This document shows, one piece after another, positions 1 through 7,902 of a stretch of DNA of 47,056 bases. Source of the stretch: Vreelandella aquamarina. GTDB lineage: Bacteria; Pseudomonadota; Gammaproteobacteria; Pseudomonadales; Halomonadaceae. The notes under the pieces were generated by a model that worked only from the letters and a program-made list of their open reading frames with translations, ran no database searches and was not told the DNA's origin. The stretch spans positions 1 through 47,056 of the forward strand of contig NZ_FODB01000027.1 of the NCBI RefSeq assembly GCF_900110265.1. The letters are read 5' to 3'. The position numbers were made by a program, and so were the translations under genes. Position 1 is the stretch's first letter, and each line of letters begins with the position of its first letter.

Positions 1-110
1 TTCCCGCTATCAGGGTCCGTAGGGGACTCTCACCCCCAAGTCATCCCGCCAACCACCACGGTTGACCGGATAGCGCCTGAGCGGCGCTTCGCGCCATGCC
101 TGGCGCACCA
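1..110. other. Unidentified hairpin-rich left edge, possibly the tail of a repeat
   Basis: I find no gene here. The stretch has short GC-rich inverted repeats, for example GCGCCA-TGCC-TGGCGC near its right end. One frame reads as a possible protein C-terminus ending RYQGP and a stop. It resembles dispersed intergenic or mobile-element flanks, but I cannot name a family. Confidence 0.25.
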
Positions 111-111
111 C

Positions 112-141
112 AAAAAAGCGCCCACCGACGTCGGTGGGCGC
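112..141 (-). terminator. Rho-independent terminator of mdaB
   Basis: A perfect 24-bp palindrome of self-complementary GCGCCCACCGAC halves occupies 118-141. Six A residues at 112-117 become a T6 tract on the minus strand. It lies about 40 bases after the mdaB stop codon, so it should end that transcript. Confidence 0.85.
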
Positions 142-182
142 TTGTGTTGATGCGTGTGTGAATGCTTTAGCAGCGTGGCGAA

Positions 183-761
183 TTAACCAAACACGCGGCG
201 CAAGTGGGTGCGGTAAGCGGCTTTATCACGCTCTACATTCGGCACCTTTATCACATCATTGGCAATAAAGGTCGGCTGAGCCGCAAGGCCAATAAACTCC
301 TGAGATTTGTGGAACGGGAAGTAAACGCCATCCACCCCACGGCCTTCGAAGAAGTTACCCGGCTCGTCGAACGCTTCAATCGGCGCGTTCCAGGTCAGCG
401 ACAGCATGTAGTGGCGGCCTTGCAGCAGGCCGCCGCTTCCGTACTGTTGGGTTGGGTCTTGACGAGTGCGACCATCGCTGGCGTACAGAGAGCCATGGCC
501 TTCAGTGAAGACTTCATCAATGTAGCGCTTGACGGTCCAGGGGGTACCCATCCACCAGCCGGGCATTTGGTACACAATGCTGTCCGCCCAGAGGTAGTTT
601 TGCACTTCGGTGGCAACCTCATAGCCCTGCTCGATAACCGTTTCGCGTACTTCATGGCCTAGCTCTTTCAGCGTATCCACCGCCACGGCATGCAGGGTAT
701 TGTTGAGTTCACCACCAGAGTGGGCAAACGCTTTACCGCCATTGATTAACAGTATCTTCAT
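183..761 (-). CDS. mdaB: NAD(P)H:quinone reductase, MdaB family
   Basis: A flavodoxin-fold NAD(P)H dehydrogenase (quinone) of 192 aa, close to the usual MdaB length of about 190. It should reduce quinones by two electrons in the cytoplasm, a detoxification role. The N-terminus MKILLINGGKAFAHSGGELN holds the beta1 strand and FAD loop; the active-site segment is YQMPGWWMGTPW near residue 69. I start at the ATG at 761 because GAGG precedes it on the minus strand; the open frame runs further upstream but with no family similarity. It is divergent from a LysR gene across 170 bases, so that regulator may control it, as is common for mdaB. A strong terminator follows. Confidence 0.9.
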   Translation of the reverse strand: MKILLINGGKAFAHSGGELNNTLHAVAVDTLKELGHEVRETVIEQGYEVATEVQNYLWADSIVYQMPGWWMGTPWTVKRYIDEVFTEGHGSLYASDGRTRQDPTQQYGSGGLLQGRHYMLSLTWNAPIEAFDEPGNFFEGRGVDGVYFPFHKSQEFIGLAAQPTFIANDVIKVPNVERDKAAYRTHLRRVFG

Positions 762-931
762 TGCTTCAACCTCACCGTATATCGTGACCACCCCGCTTAA
801 CAGAAGTAAGCAGGGCATTAATTGGCGAGTATTGTGCAGTGCAGAGCAGGAAAGAAAAACCAAACATCTAGCAAGAGACTTTTGCGCTAAAATCAATAAT
901 CAACCTTTTATCGAGGCACCTCAAACCAACG

Positions 932-1834
932 ATGAAAAGCACCCTGGAAGAGCAGCAGGCGTTTATCACCGTGGTGGATTGCGGCTCAATTACCGCCGCT
1001 GCTGAACGGTTGGGTATTACCGTGTCAGGCGTCAGCCGTGCGCTAAACCGCCTGGAGCAAAAGCTTGGCACGACGCTGCTGCGCCGCACGACCCGCCGTT
1101 TGGAACTGACCGAAGAAGGGGAAACCTTTCTCGCCCACTGCCGACGCATCCTGGCCGCCGTGGAAGAGGCCGAAGAGGCCCTGCTCGACCGCCACAACCA
1201 GCCTCAAGGAAGACTTCGGGTTAACGCCGCCCCTAGTTTTATGCAGTTTGTGATCGTGCCGGTCATTGGCGAATTCCGTGCCCGTTACCCCGGCATTACG
1301 TTGGAATTGGATACCCACGACCGGTTTGTCGATCTGCTGGAACAGCGAGTCGATTTAGCCATTCGCATCGGCGATTTGGAAGACTCCTCCCTTCATGCTC
1401 GCCTGCTGGGACATAGCCCGCTGCGACTTCTCGCTAGCCCCAGCAATATTCAACGTCACGGTGCTCCGCAAAGCATTGATGAATTAGCGCAACACAGCCT
1501 GATGGGTTTTAGTCAGTTAGAACACCTTAATCAGTGGCCGCTCATCGGCGCCGACGGCAAGCGTTTGCACATCTCACCAACACTCTCTGCCTCTAGCGGT
1601 AGCACGCTCATAGAACTAGCCATCGCCGGAGAAGGCATTGTTTGCTTGGCCGACTTTATGACCATCGCTCCTCGCCAGAAGGGAGCACTGGTTGACATCT
1701 TACCCGACTATACCGAGCTTAAAACCCAAGCCGTGAACGCTGTTTACTATCGCCAAGCCACACTTTCTCAGCGTACACGGCTATTTATGGAGTTTTTGGC
1801 CGAGCGGCTTCCAGGCAAGTATTTGCAGGGATAA
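932..1834 (+). CDS. LysR-family transcriptional regulator
   Basis: A 300-aa LysR-type regulator. Residues 1-60 form the winged helix-turn-helix (ITAAAERLGITVSGVSRALN is the recognition region). From about residue 90 comes a type 2 periplasmic-binding-fold effector domain beginning GRLRVNAAPSF, typical of the CrgA/DmlR-like branch. It is divergent from mdaB and lies directly upstream, on the same strand, of an aaeXAB-like efflux operon. Either could be its target: AaeR in Escherichia coli is a LysR regulator of aaeXAB. No strong ribosome site is visible before the ATG. The effector is unknown; the assignment to mdaB or the efflux genes is inference from position. Confidence 0.88.
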   Translation: MKSTLEEQQAFITVVDCGSITAAAERLGITVSGVSRALNRLEQKLGTTLLRRTTRRLELTEEGETFLAHCRRILAAVEEAEEALLDRHNQPQGRLRVNAAPSFMQFVIVPVIGEFRARYPGITLELDTHDRFVDLLEQRVDLAIRIGDLEDSSLHARLLGHSPLRLLASPSNIQRHGAPQSIDELAQHSLMGFSQLEHLNQWPLIGADGKRLHISPTLSASSGSTLIELAIAGEGIVCLADFMTIAPRQKGALVDILPDYTELKTQAVNAVYYRQATLSQRTRLFMEFLAERLPGKYLQG

Positions 1835-1974
1835 CGACATTATGGCATCGCTAAACCGGCTCGATTTCATCCTTTATTCTGAGTATTAAAGGGAGAAAAA
1901 GTCCCTGACCCGTCTATTGTTAACAGGCTAATATTGCTTTTATCATTATCAACACCCTGCCAAGTAAGGATGTT

Positions 1975-2193
1975 ATGGGCCTTCAAGAAATTGCCGTTGG
2001 CGGCATCTATCTCAGTCCACTGCTGATCTACGCGCTGATGGCTTTTATCGGCACACTGGTCATTCGCTCGCTGCTGCACTGGGTGGTTGGTGAGCATGCA
2101 CTCTGGTATGAAGCCTGGTTCGATATCTCGCTTTTTGTCATCTTAATGGCGGCAACCACTTTTCTGTTTACCGTCTTGCTTGAACGCCTGTGA
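1975..2193 (+). CDS. AaeX-like inner-membrane protein, DUF1656
   Basis: A 72-aa protein with two predicted membrane segments (about residues 12-33 and 48-68), matching the length and pattern of DUF1656/AaeX. In enteric bacteria this small protein is the first gene of aromatic-carboxylate efflux operons; its exact role is not settled. The ATG is preceded by AAGGA. The HlyD-family gene starts 35 bases downstream and the FUSC transporter follows, so the three form one operon in the order X-A-B. The 140 bases upstream are AT-richer than the surroundings and probably hold the promoter. Confidence 0.8.
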   Translation: MGLQEIAVGGIYLSPLLIYALMAFIGTLVIRSLLHWVVGEHALWYEAWFDISLFVILMAATTFLFTVLLERL

Positions 2194-2228
2194 TATAGCC
2201 CTTGTAGCAGCCCTTGAGAGAACTGTTG

Positions 2229-3113
2229 ATGCGCCCTTCGCTTCGTATTTTGCTCACTCTGATCATCGTTGCCATTGCTATCGCCGCCGGTGCTTGGCTG
2301 TGGCGTTACTACCTCTATACCCCCTGGACCCGCGACGCTCGTGTTCACGCCGAGGTCGTCACTATTGCACCGGATGTCACCGGCTGGGTAAATAGCCTTG
2401 AAGTGGCCGACACCGATTATATTGCTGAGGGCGAAACGCTGTTCACCATTAACGACACCCGCTACCAAGCCGCCGTCGACAGCGCTCAAGCCACGCTAGA
2501 ACATCGCCAAGCCACCTTAGAACTCAATCGTGCGGAAGCTGGACGCCGCAACCAGTTGGGTAACAGCCAAGCCATTAGCGCCGAAGCCCAGCAGATCGCC
2601 CAAATCAACTCGCGCATTGCCGAAGCCGATGTCAAGCAGGCTCAATCCGCGTTGGAGAGTGCGCAACTTGATCAGGCACGCACCCAGGTCGTCGCTCCTG
2701 TTAGCGGGCACGTGCTCAATGTTCAGCTCACCACCGGTAACTTCGTCAATCGCGGCACGCCCGTGATGGCGCTCATTGCCGATGACTCCTACTACGTCAT
2801 GGGTTATTTCGAAGAGACCAAAATGGCCTCAATTAAGGTGGGCGACCCGGCAGAGGTAGTACTAATGAATGGCAATACCCACCTGAATGGGCGAGTGGCG
2901 GGCATTGGGCGTGGCATTGCCGACAGCAACACCACCCTCAATCAACAGCTACTGCCTCAAGTTGAGCCCACCTTTAGCTGGGTACGCCTAGCCCAGCGCA
3001 TCCCCGTGCGCATCACCTTAGACGCGGTACCCGACGACACCCTGCTAAGCGTGGGCATGACCGCAACCGTGCACATCCACCCTGAATCGTCTTCTCAGGC
3101 CACTTCGCCGTAA
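2229..3113 (+). CDS. HlyD-family periplasmic adaptor, AaeA-like
   Basis: A membrane-fusion protein of 294 aa linking an inner-membrane pump to the outer-membrane channel. Residues 1-25 are one membrane anchor (ILLTLIIVAIAIAAGAWLWR). A lipoyl-like half-motif (APDVTGWVNSLEVADTDYI) follows near residue 45, then an alpha-helical hairpin rich in Q and A (about 80-150), the second lipoyl half (VVAPVSGHVLNVQLTTGNFV) and a beta-barrel domain. The frame is open from a TTG at 2214, but I choose the ATG at 2229 with GAGAG about 8 bases ahead. It ends 2 bases before the FUSC gene, so translation is probably coupled. The substrate may be aromatic acids, by analogy with AaeA. Confidence 0.88.
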   Translation: MRPSLRILLTLIIVAIAIAAGAWLWRYYLYTPWTRDARVHAEVVTIAPDVTGWVNSLEVADTDYIAEGETLFTINDTRYQAAVDSAQATLEHRQATLELNRAEAGRRNQLGNSQAISAEAQQIAQINSRIAEADVKQAQSALESAQLDQARTQVVAPVSGHVLNVQLTTGNFVNRGTPVMALIADDSYYVMGYFEETKMASIKVGDPAEVVLMNGNTHLNGRVAGIGRGIADSNTTLNQQLLPQVEPTFSWVRLAQRIPVRITLDAVPDDTLLSVGMTATVHIHPESSSQATSP

Positions 3114-3115
3114 CC

Positions 3116-5191
3116 ATGCCGCCCTTTTTGCGCACCTACTTCACGCCTAACGCCACGGCGGTAAAGTTTGCCATTAAAACCACGCTGGCCATGATGCTAG
3201 CGCTTTACGTCGCGCTGGCTTTCGATGTGGAGCGCCCCTACTGGGCGCTGATTTCCGCGGCGTTTCTGCAAATTCGCCCCATGAGTGGCATGGTCGTCGA
3301 GAAAGGCCTCTGTCAGTTGGGTGGCACCGCGCTGGGCGCTATCGTGGGTATCTTCATCATGGCGCTGTTTGCCCAGGCACGCCTGCCCGCACTGCTCACG
3401 CTCACCTGCTGGATTATGCTGTGTACCTACGTCGGCTCGCTGTGGCGCAATAACTACACCTACGGCTGCCTCATGGCCGCCGTGACAGCCATGTTGATCG
3501 TGGTGATTTCCAGTGGCAGCACCCCAGCCGGAATTTTCGACATTGCTGTGGCACGCATGACCGAACTGGGGTTGGGTGCCCTGTGCGCCATGCTGGTCAG
3601 CGCACTGTTATGGCCCTCTCATGTGGGCACACATTTGGCCACCCAGGCCGACACGGTGATTAACGAGGCCTTCACCCACGCCGCCCTACGCTTGGAAGCC
3701 AGCGACGATATAGCTGCCATGCAGGAGGCCCTGCGCGGTAGCCTCACCCCGCTGGCCGTGCTGGAAACCGACAGCCAGGCGGCTCGTTTTGAAGGCCCAG
3801 TGGGCCCCGGCCGAGTGCGTGCTACCCATGTTCTAACGCGACGCACATTGCGCTTTTTCGCCAACCTGCAGGCGCTTCACCAATTGATGCACGACCACGC
3901 TGACCGCCTTGCCCCTGAAAGTATCGAGCTTGCGGGTCAGGTAGCGAATGGTTTTCGCGATGCCGAACATGTCAAAGGAGTGGCTGACGCCCGCAAAGCC
4001 CTGCAGGGGTTACGACATCGGGTTCATGAAAGTGAAGAAGAAGCCAGCCTTGCCCCTCTCGACCGTCGCCTCCGCCTGGGGCTACGTGAATCGATCGGTC
4101 ACGCCATGGTCATGCTTGACGCCCGCGAGGCGATTGCCTCACCGGCAAGCCATAAGCTTCGTTCTTCGCCACTGGCCTGGCACCGTGACCACCTCGCCGC
4201 CAGTATCAACGCTATACGCTCGGGTCTTTTGTTCTCGCTACTGGCGACTTTTTGGATTGTCACCGCCTGGCAGAGCGCCATGATTGCGATGATGCTCGGC
4301 ACGCTGTTTTCCGCGTTCTTCGCCAGCCGTGACAACCCTATCGCGATCACTATGATGTTCTACAAAGGCATGCTGGCGGCAATCCCCAGCGCCTTTCTAT
4401 TCGGCCATGTGTTGCTCTCACAGGCCAATGGCTTTCCGATGCTGGCCATGCTGTTTGGCACGCCGCTGTTTCTAGGCCTGCTGGGCGCCACCAACCCGGC
4501 GACCATGGGTTACTGCCTGGCATTTACCATTTTCAATATCCTGCTCACCATGCCCGGCAACGGCATGGACTTCTCGTTCGACAGTTTCGCCAACCGGGTG
4601 GTGGCCGTGGTGATCGGGCTCAGCTGCGTGGTCATGTCCTTTCGTCTGCTGCCAGGGCTGGGCACACGCCTTAGACGCCGGCGTCTGATCAACGCTATTT
4701 CGAAAGATATTCATGAGTTAACGCGGCGCTCGATTCGCGATGCCGAAACCCGCTTCAGCGGTCACATGGCGGACCGCCTGCTGCAGCTTGCCCAACACGA
4801 CGACATGCTGCCAGAACAACAACGCCATCTTTTTATTCTTGGTTTGACCGGGCTCGACCTGGGCACTGCCACGCTACGCCTGCGTGACCGGCTGGATGAT
4901 GCACCTCACCCGAGCATCCGCGAGGCGCATCGCCACCTACTAGGCACGCTAGCTAGCGGGTTTGAAGAGAGCGCTAACGGGCGTCCACCCCAATGGATTC
5001 GTGAAGCAGGCCAGCAGTTGGATGAGGCGATAAAGGCTTACGGCGATGTGCCCGCCGACCGCCAGGTATTGTTGGAGGGCTTGATTGAGCGGCTTGAACT
5101 GGCCCTGGAGCGCTTGGCGCGCATCATGGCGAATCAGCCAACGCGGCCCCACCCACCTATCAAACGTCTATCCCCCGTCGATCAACCGTAG
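3116..5191 (+). CDS. FUSC-family efflux transporter, AaeB-like
   Basis: A 691-aa inner-membrane protein of the aromatic acid exporter (ArAE/FUSC) family. It has the typical duplicated layout: an N-terminal membrane block (about residues 15-165, starting with TTLAMMLALYVALAF), a cytoplasmic region of about 200 residues, a second membrane block (about 370-520) and a cytoplasmic tail. With the upstream AaeA- and AaeX-like proteins it should form a pump for hydroxylated aromatic carboxylic acids. The ATG follows the adaptor stop by 2 bases. Length and duplication are usual for AaeB (about 655 aa). The substrate is inferred from the family only. Confidence 0.87.
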   Translation: MPPFLRTYFTPNATAVKFAIKTTLAMMLALYVALAFDVERPYWALISAAFLQIRPMSGMVVEKGLCQLGGTALGAIVGIFIMALFAQARLPALLTLTCWIMLCTYVGSLWRNNYTYGCLMAAVTAMLIVVISSGSTPAGIFDIAVARMTELGLGALCAMLVSALLWPSHVGTHLATQADTVINEAFTHAALRLEASDDIAAMQEALRGSLTPLAVLETDSQAARFEGPVGPGRVRATHVLTRRTLRFFANLQALHQLMHDHADRLAPESIELAGQVANGFRDAEHVKGVADARKALQGLRHRVHESEEEASLAPLDRRLRLGLRESIGHAMVMLDAREAIASPASHKLRSSPLAWHRDHLAASINAIRSGLLFSLLATFWIVTAWQSAMIAMMLGTLFSAFFASRDNPIAITMMFYKGMLAAIPSAFLFGHVLLSQANGFPMLAMLFGTPLFLGLLGATNPATMGYCLAFTIFNILLTMPGNGMDFSFDSFANRVVAVVIGLSCVVMSFRLLPGLGTRLRRRRLINAISKDIHELTRRSIRDAETRFSGHMADRLLQLAQHDDMLPEQQRHLFILGLTGLDLGTATLRLRDRLDDAPHPSIREAHRHLLGTLASGFEESANGRPPQWIREAGQQLDEAIKAYGDVPADRQVLLEGLIERLELALERLARIMANQPTRPHPPIKRLSPVDQP

Positions 5192-5195
5192 GTGC

Positions 5196-5390
5196 GTGCT
5201 GCGCCATCAACGCCACAATCTAATCGATAAACACGCGCAGCTTGGCGCTAACGCGCCTATTCGGCGGCAACGCCACGTACATTGGCATTGGATTGAGGTG
5301 CCAATCATCAAACAAACGCACCAGCTCGCCACGGGATACGTGCCCTTTGGCCATGAAATCCGGCAACCAAATGACGCCGAGCCCCCCAAC
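5196..5390 (-). pseudogene. LysR regulator, C-terminal remnant with a nonsense codon
   Basis: Read on the minus strand, this piece gives GVIWLPDFMAKGHVSRGELV, then PMPMYVALPPNRRVSAKLRV, FID, stop, IVALMAQH. That is the C-terminal end of a LysR effector domain. A TAG at 5220-5222 stands where the family normally has Trp (FIDW), so a TGG-to-TAG change is likely. The DNA-binding half is gone; the piece is fused at about 5390 to a short-chain dehydrogenase fragment on the other strand. Confidence 0.72.
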
Positions 5391-5530
5391 CTCAATGTAC
5401 TGATCAACAATGCAGGCATTATGCGGCGCGCAGACGTGTCCTGCACCAGCGATAGAACGTGAAGTTCCTGCGCTGGTTGGAGCGGGATGGACACTTCGAT
5501 CAGGCGGTGGAGATGCTCAACAAAATGTGA
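5388..5530 (+). pseudogene. Short-chain dehydrogenase remnant with internal deletion
   Basis: Reading from 5391 gives LNVLINNAGIMRRADV, the NNAG motif region of a classical SDR. The frame then fails. From 5462 another frame gives KFLRWLERDGHFDQAVEMLN, which looks like an SDR C-terminal tail, ending at TGA 5528-5530. The middle with the YxxxK site is missing. With the LysR remnant beside it, this looks like an old regulator-dehydrogenase pair reduced to scraps. The tail assignment is less sure than the NNAG part. Confidence 0.6.
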
Positions 5531-5562
5531 GCCTCCATGCACTCCATCGCAAAAGGTAACAA

Positions 5563-5591
5563 TTGACGATGTAAAATGATCGTTTTACACT
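5563..5591 (+). promoter_or_regulatory. TetR promoter with palindromic operator
   Basis: The -35 is TTGACG (5563-5568), then a 17-base spacer, then the -10 TACACT (5586-5591). The operator TGTAAAATGATCGTTTTACA (5570-5589) has 7-base perfect arms around a GATC core and fills the spacer. A repressor bound here would block RNA polymerase, so autoregulation by the TetR protein is likely. Initiation 6-8 bases after the -10 falls on or beside the ATG at 5598. Confidence 0.8.
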
Positions 5592-5597
5592 TTGCGC

Positions 5598-6125
5598 ATG
5601 GATACCAAGACAAAGCTTATTTCAGCAGCAGAACTCCTTTTCGACCGGCATGGTTTTACCGCCACCGGAATGGACAAACTAACCCAGGCTGCTGGCATGT
5701 CGAGCCGCACGCTCTACAAACATGCTGGCAGCAAAACGGCGCTGATAACTGACGTGCTCGCAGAGCGGCATCGCCGGTTTCAGCAGCGCATCGAAGTAGA
5801 GAGCGTAGAGGCGCTATTTTGCGCGCTGGAAGAGTGGGTCCGGATCGAGGGCTCTCGTGGGTGCCTGTTCCTGCGCGCTTACGGCGAAACCGGTGGCGAT
5901 ACACCGGAAATTGCCAATGCTGTGCTGGCACACAAGGCGAGTCTGTATGAGAAAATTCAGGCAATTGTATTCCTAGAGACCGGCGGCAAACATAATCCTG
6001 AACTGGCCGAACAGATCCTTATTCTGTTTGAAGGAGCGACGGCGGCCGCGGTCTATCGCGGGGCTGAGTCAATAACGTCGGCGCGTATCGCTGCGTCAGC
6101 GCTCATCCAGCAGGCACGCACATGA
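5598..6125 (+). CDS. TetR-family transcriptional repressor
   Basis: A 175-aa TetR-type repressor. Residues 1-50 hold the helix-turn-helix (ATGMDKLTQAAGMSSRTLYK) ending in the usual aromatic and Lys; the remainder is the helical ligand and dimer domain, with several acidic residues. I choose the ATG at 5598; a TTG two codons earlier is in frame, but the promoter -10 abuts it. No Shine-Dalgarno sequence is visible, fitting a leaderless transcript. The stop overlaps the start of the MFS gene as ATGA, so the pair is an operon and the repressor probably controls that exporter. The ligand is unknown. Confidence 0.88.
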   Translation: MDTKTKLISAAELLFDRHGFTATGMDKLTQAAGMSSRTLYKHAGSKTALITDVLAERHRRFQQRIEVESVEALFCALEEWVRIEGSRGCLFLRAYGETGGDTPEIANAVLAHKASLYEKIQAIVFLETGGKHNPELAEQILILFEGATAAAVYRGAESITSARIAASALIQQART

Positions 6126-7261
6126 ATCCCAGCCTTTACCTGGGCGCTACAGGCTTTGGCCTGATTGCCGTCTGCTACGGTTTTGCTCGCTTCGCCTTCG
6201 GGCTATTTCTGCCCCAAATCGATGCTGACCTTTCCCTATCGTCTACCATCAGCGGCTTGATATCCGGCGGTGCTTTTCTGGGCTACTGTGTCGCCATCGT
6301 GCTATCGGCGTATCTAACCGAACGCATTGGTGCCCGCGCCGTTGCTGTAGCAGCAGCCCTTGTCGCAGCGGTGGGCATGGTGGGCATTGCAGTAGCACCG
6401 TCTCCACTATTGCTCGCCACTGCGGTCATGCTGGCAGGGTCCAGTACCGGGCTAACATCTCCCCCTATGGCAGCTGCGGTTGCCGTTATCGTCCGTCCTG
6501 ATCGACAAAGCCTTACCAACACCATCATCAATGCTGGTACCAGCGCAGGGGTGGTGCTTTCGGGGCCAATCGCGTTAATGCTAGGCGGACAATGGCGGTT
6601 GGCCTTCACGGGCTTTGCTGTCGCTGCTTTTATAATGGCGATAGCTGCGGCATTCATCGTTCCCAGCGAAACAAAAGCGGCCCCGAAAACGGCCACCGGC
6701 TTGCCACCGATTAATGGCGTTATTGTTCGCCTGATCGCGGCCGCATTTTTGATGGGGGCGTCCAGTACCGCGCTTTGGTCTTTCGGCGGTCAGCTCGTCA
6801 CCCATCAGCTTGGTTGGAGCTCGACAGGCGCAGGGCTTCTTTGGATCGCTATTGGTGCTGCCGGTATCGCTGGCGCAGGGGCCGGTACGTTAGTCGCGCG
6901 GTTCGGGATTGATCGCACGCATTGGCTTTTTCTTGCGGCATTAGCGGCTGGCATTATGTTAGTTGGCACCAGTATCACAACGCCTTTATTGGCACTCTGC
7001 GGTGGCATGCTCTTCGGCGCAGCGTACATCATGCTCACCGGTGTCTATCTAATATGGGGTGTCTCTGCACTGCCCGATCGACCGGCCACGGGTCTAATGA
7101 TTGGCTTTTTGACCATCGCTATCGGCCAAACCGCAGGCGCGCCAATCTTCGGGCTGCTGATGGATCAGTTAAACATCAACTATGCCGTGACCATCTTCGC
7201 ATGCCTTGCGTTTACAGCCGGATTGACGAGAGCTGGAAACGCTAAACTCCAGACTGCATGA
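6122..7261 (+). CDS. MFS transporter, YbfB/AraJ-like exporter
   Basis: A 379-aa major facilitator with about 12 membrane segments. The start YGFARFAFGLFLPQI and the loop ERIGAR between segments 2 and 3 are typical of the small drug- and metabolite-exporting MFS group (YbfB/AraJ/CynX-like). The start overlaps the tetR stop by ATGA, indicating coupled translation and shared control by the palindromic operator upstream. Such pairs usually export a compound that also releases the repressor; the compound cannot be read from the sequence. The 212 bases after the stop hold no convincing gene. Confidence 0.85.
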   Translation: MNPSLYLGATGFGLIAVCYGFARFAFGLFLPQIDADLSLSSTISGLISGGAFLGYCVAIVLSAYLTERIGARAVAVAAALVAAVGMVGIAVAPSPLLLATAVMLAGSSTGLTSPPMAAAVAVIVRPDRQSLTNTIINAGTSAGVVLSGPIALMLGGQWRLAFTGFAVAAFIMAIAAAFIVPSETKAAPKTATGLPPINGVIVRLIAAAFLMGASSTALWSFGGQLVTHQLGWSSTGAGLLWIAIGAAGIAGAGAGTLVARFGIDRTHWLFLAALAAGIMLVGTSITTPLLALCGGMLFGAAYIMLTGVYLIWGVSALPDRPATGLMIGFLTIAIGQTAGAPIFGLLMDQLNINYAVTIFACLAFTAGLTRAGNAKLQTA

Positions 7262-7473
7262 GCTCACCCTTCAACGCCTCTTAATTGAGTAACCGCCACC
7301 ATAACGGACGGGCCGAAACGTAGCGTGCAAGTCTCCGCTGCGCTTTGGGCAAGTTCCCAATCGTCAACTATACTCCGCCACAACGAACATGATGTCGTTG
7401 CCTGGGCTGGATGCGCGTATGCGCCATGCCAGTTTAGGTACATTAACTCGCTGAACAGCATAAGGAGTTTGCC

Positions 7474-7902
7474 GTGACAGCCACTGTTGAACGCACTGTT
7501 CGAAGCGGAATACATCCGCTTCATGCAGTACTGCTTGCAGGGACTATTCCTCTCTTTCTGGGTGCCGCGTTAAGCGATTACCTCTACTCAACTAGCTACC
7601 ATATCCAGTGGAGCACCTTCTCTTCCTGGCTTATTGCGGGCGGCCTTGTTTTTACTGGTTTCGCGATATTGGCTGCCATTATCGGCCTTTTTCGGGCTCA
7701 TCGACGTCGCGGCATCTCGCTGATTTATTTGTGTCTGCTGCTTGTCACCTGGATCGTCGGTTTTATCAATGCGCTGACTCATGCCAGGGATGCCTGGGCG
7801 ATGATGCCCACCGGTTTTGTTCTTTCGATTGTCGTTACCGTGCTGGCCTGTGCGGCAACCTGGATCGGTTTTTCCCTTCGCAGCGCAGGAGATAAGCCAT
7901 GA
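7474..7902 (+). CDS. DUF2231-like membrane protein
   Basis: A 142-aa membrane protein with four predicted segments (about residues 17-35, 47-70, 81-100 and 112-133), starting GIHPLHAVLLAGTIPLFLGA, the pattern of DUF2231. The GTG start at 7474 is fixed by AAGGAG at 7462-7467. It overlaps the next gene, a PQQ-type sugar dehydrogenase, by ATGA. DUF2231 proteins often sit beside such dehydrogenases; a link to the membrane electron chain is possible but not shown here. Confidence 0.8.
   Translation: MTATVERTVRSGIHPLHAVLLAGTIPLFLGAALSDYLYSTSYHIQWSTFSSWLIAGGLVFTGFAILAAIIGLFRAHRRRGISLIYLCLLLVTWIVGFINALTHARDAWAMMPTGFVLSIVVTVLACAATWIGFSLRSAGDKP

Noticed and set aside
7264..7524. Minus-strand 86-codon frame after the MFS gene
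   Set aside because: It overlaps the GTG-started DUF2231 gene, has no ribosome site and resembles nothing known.
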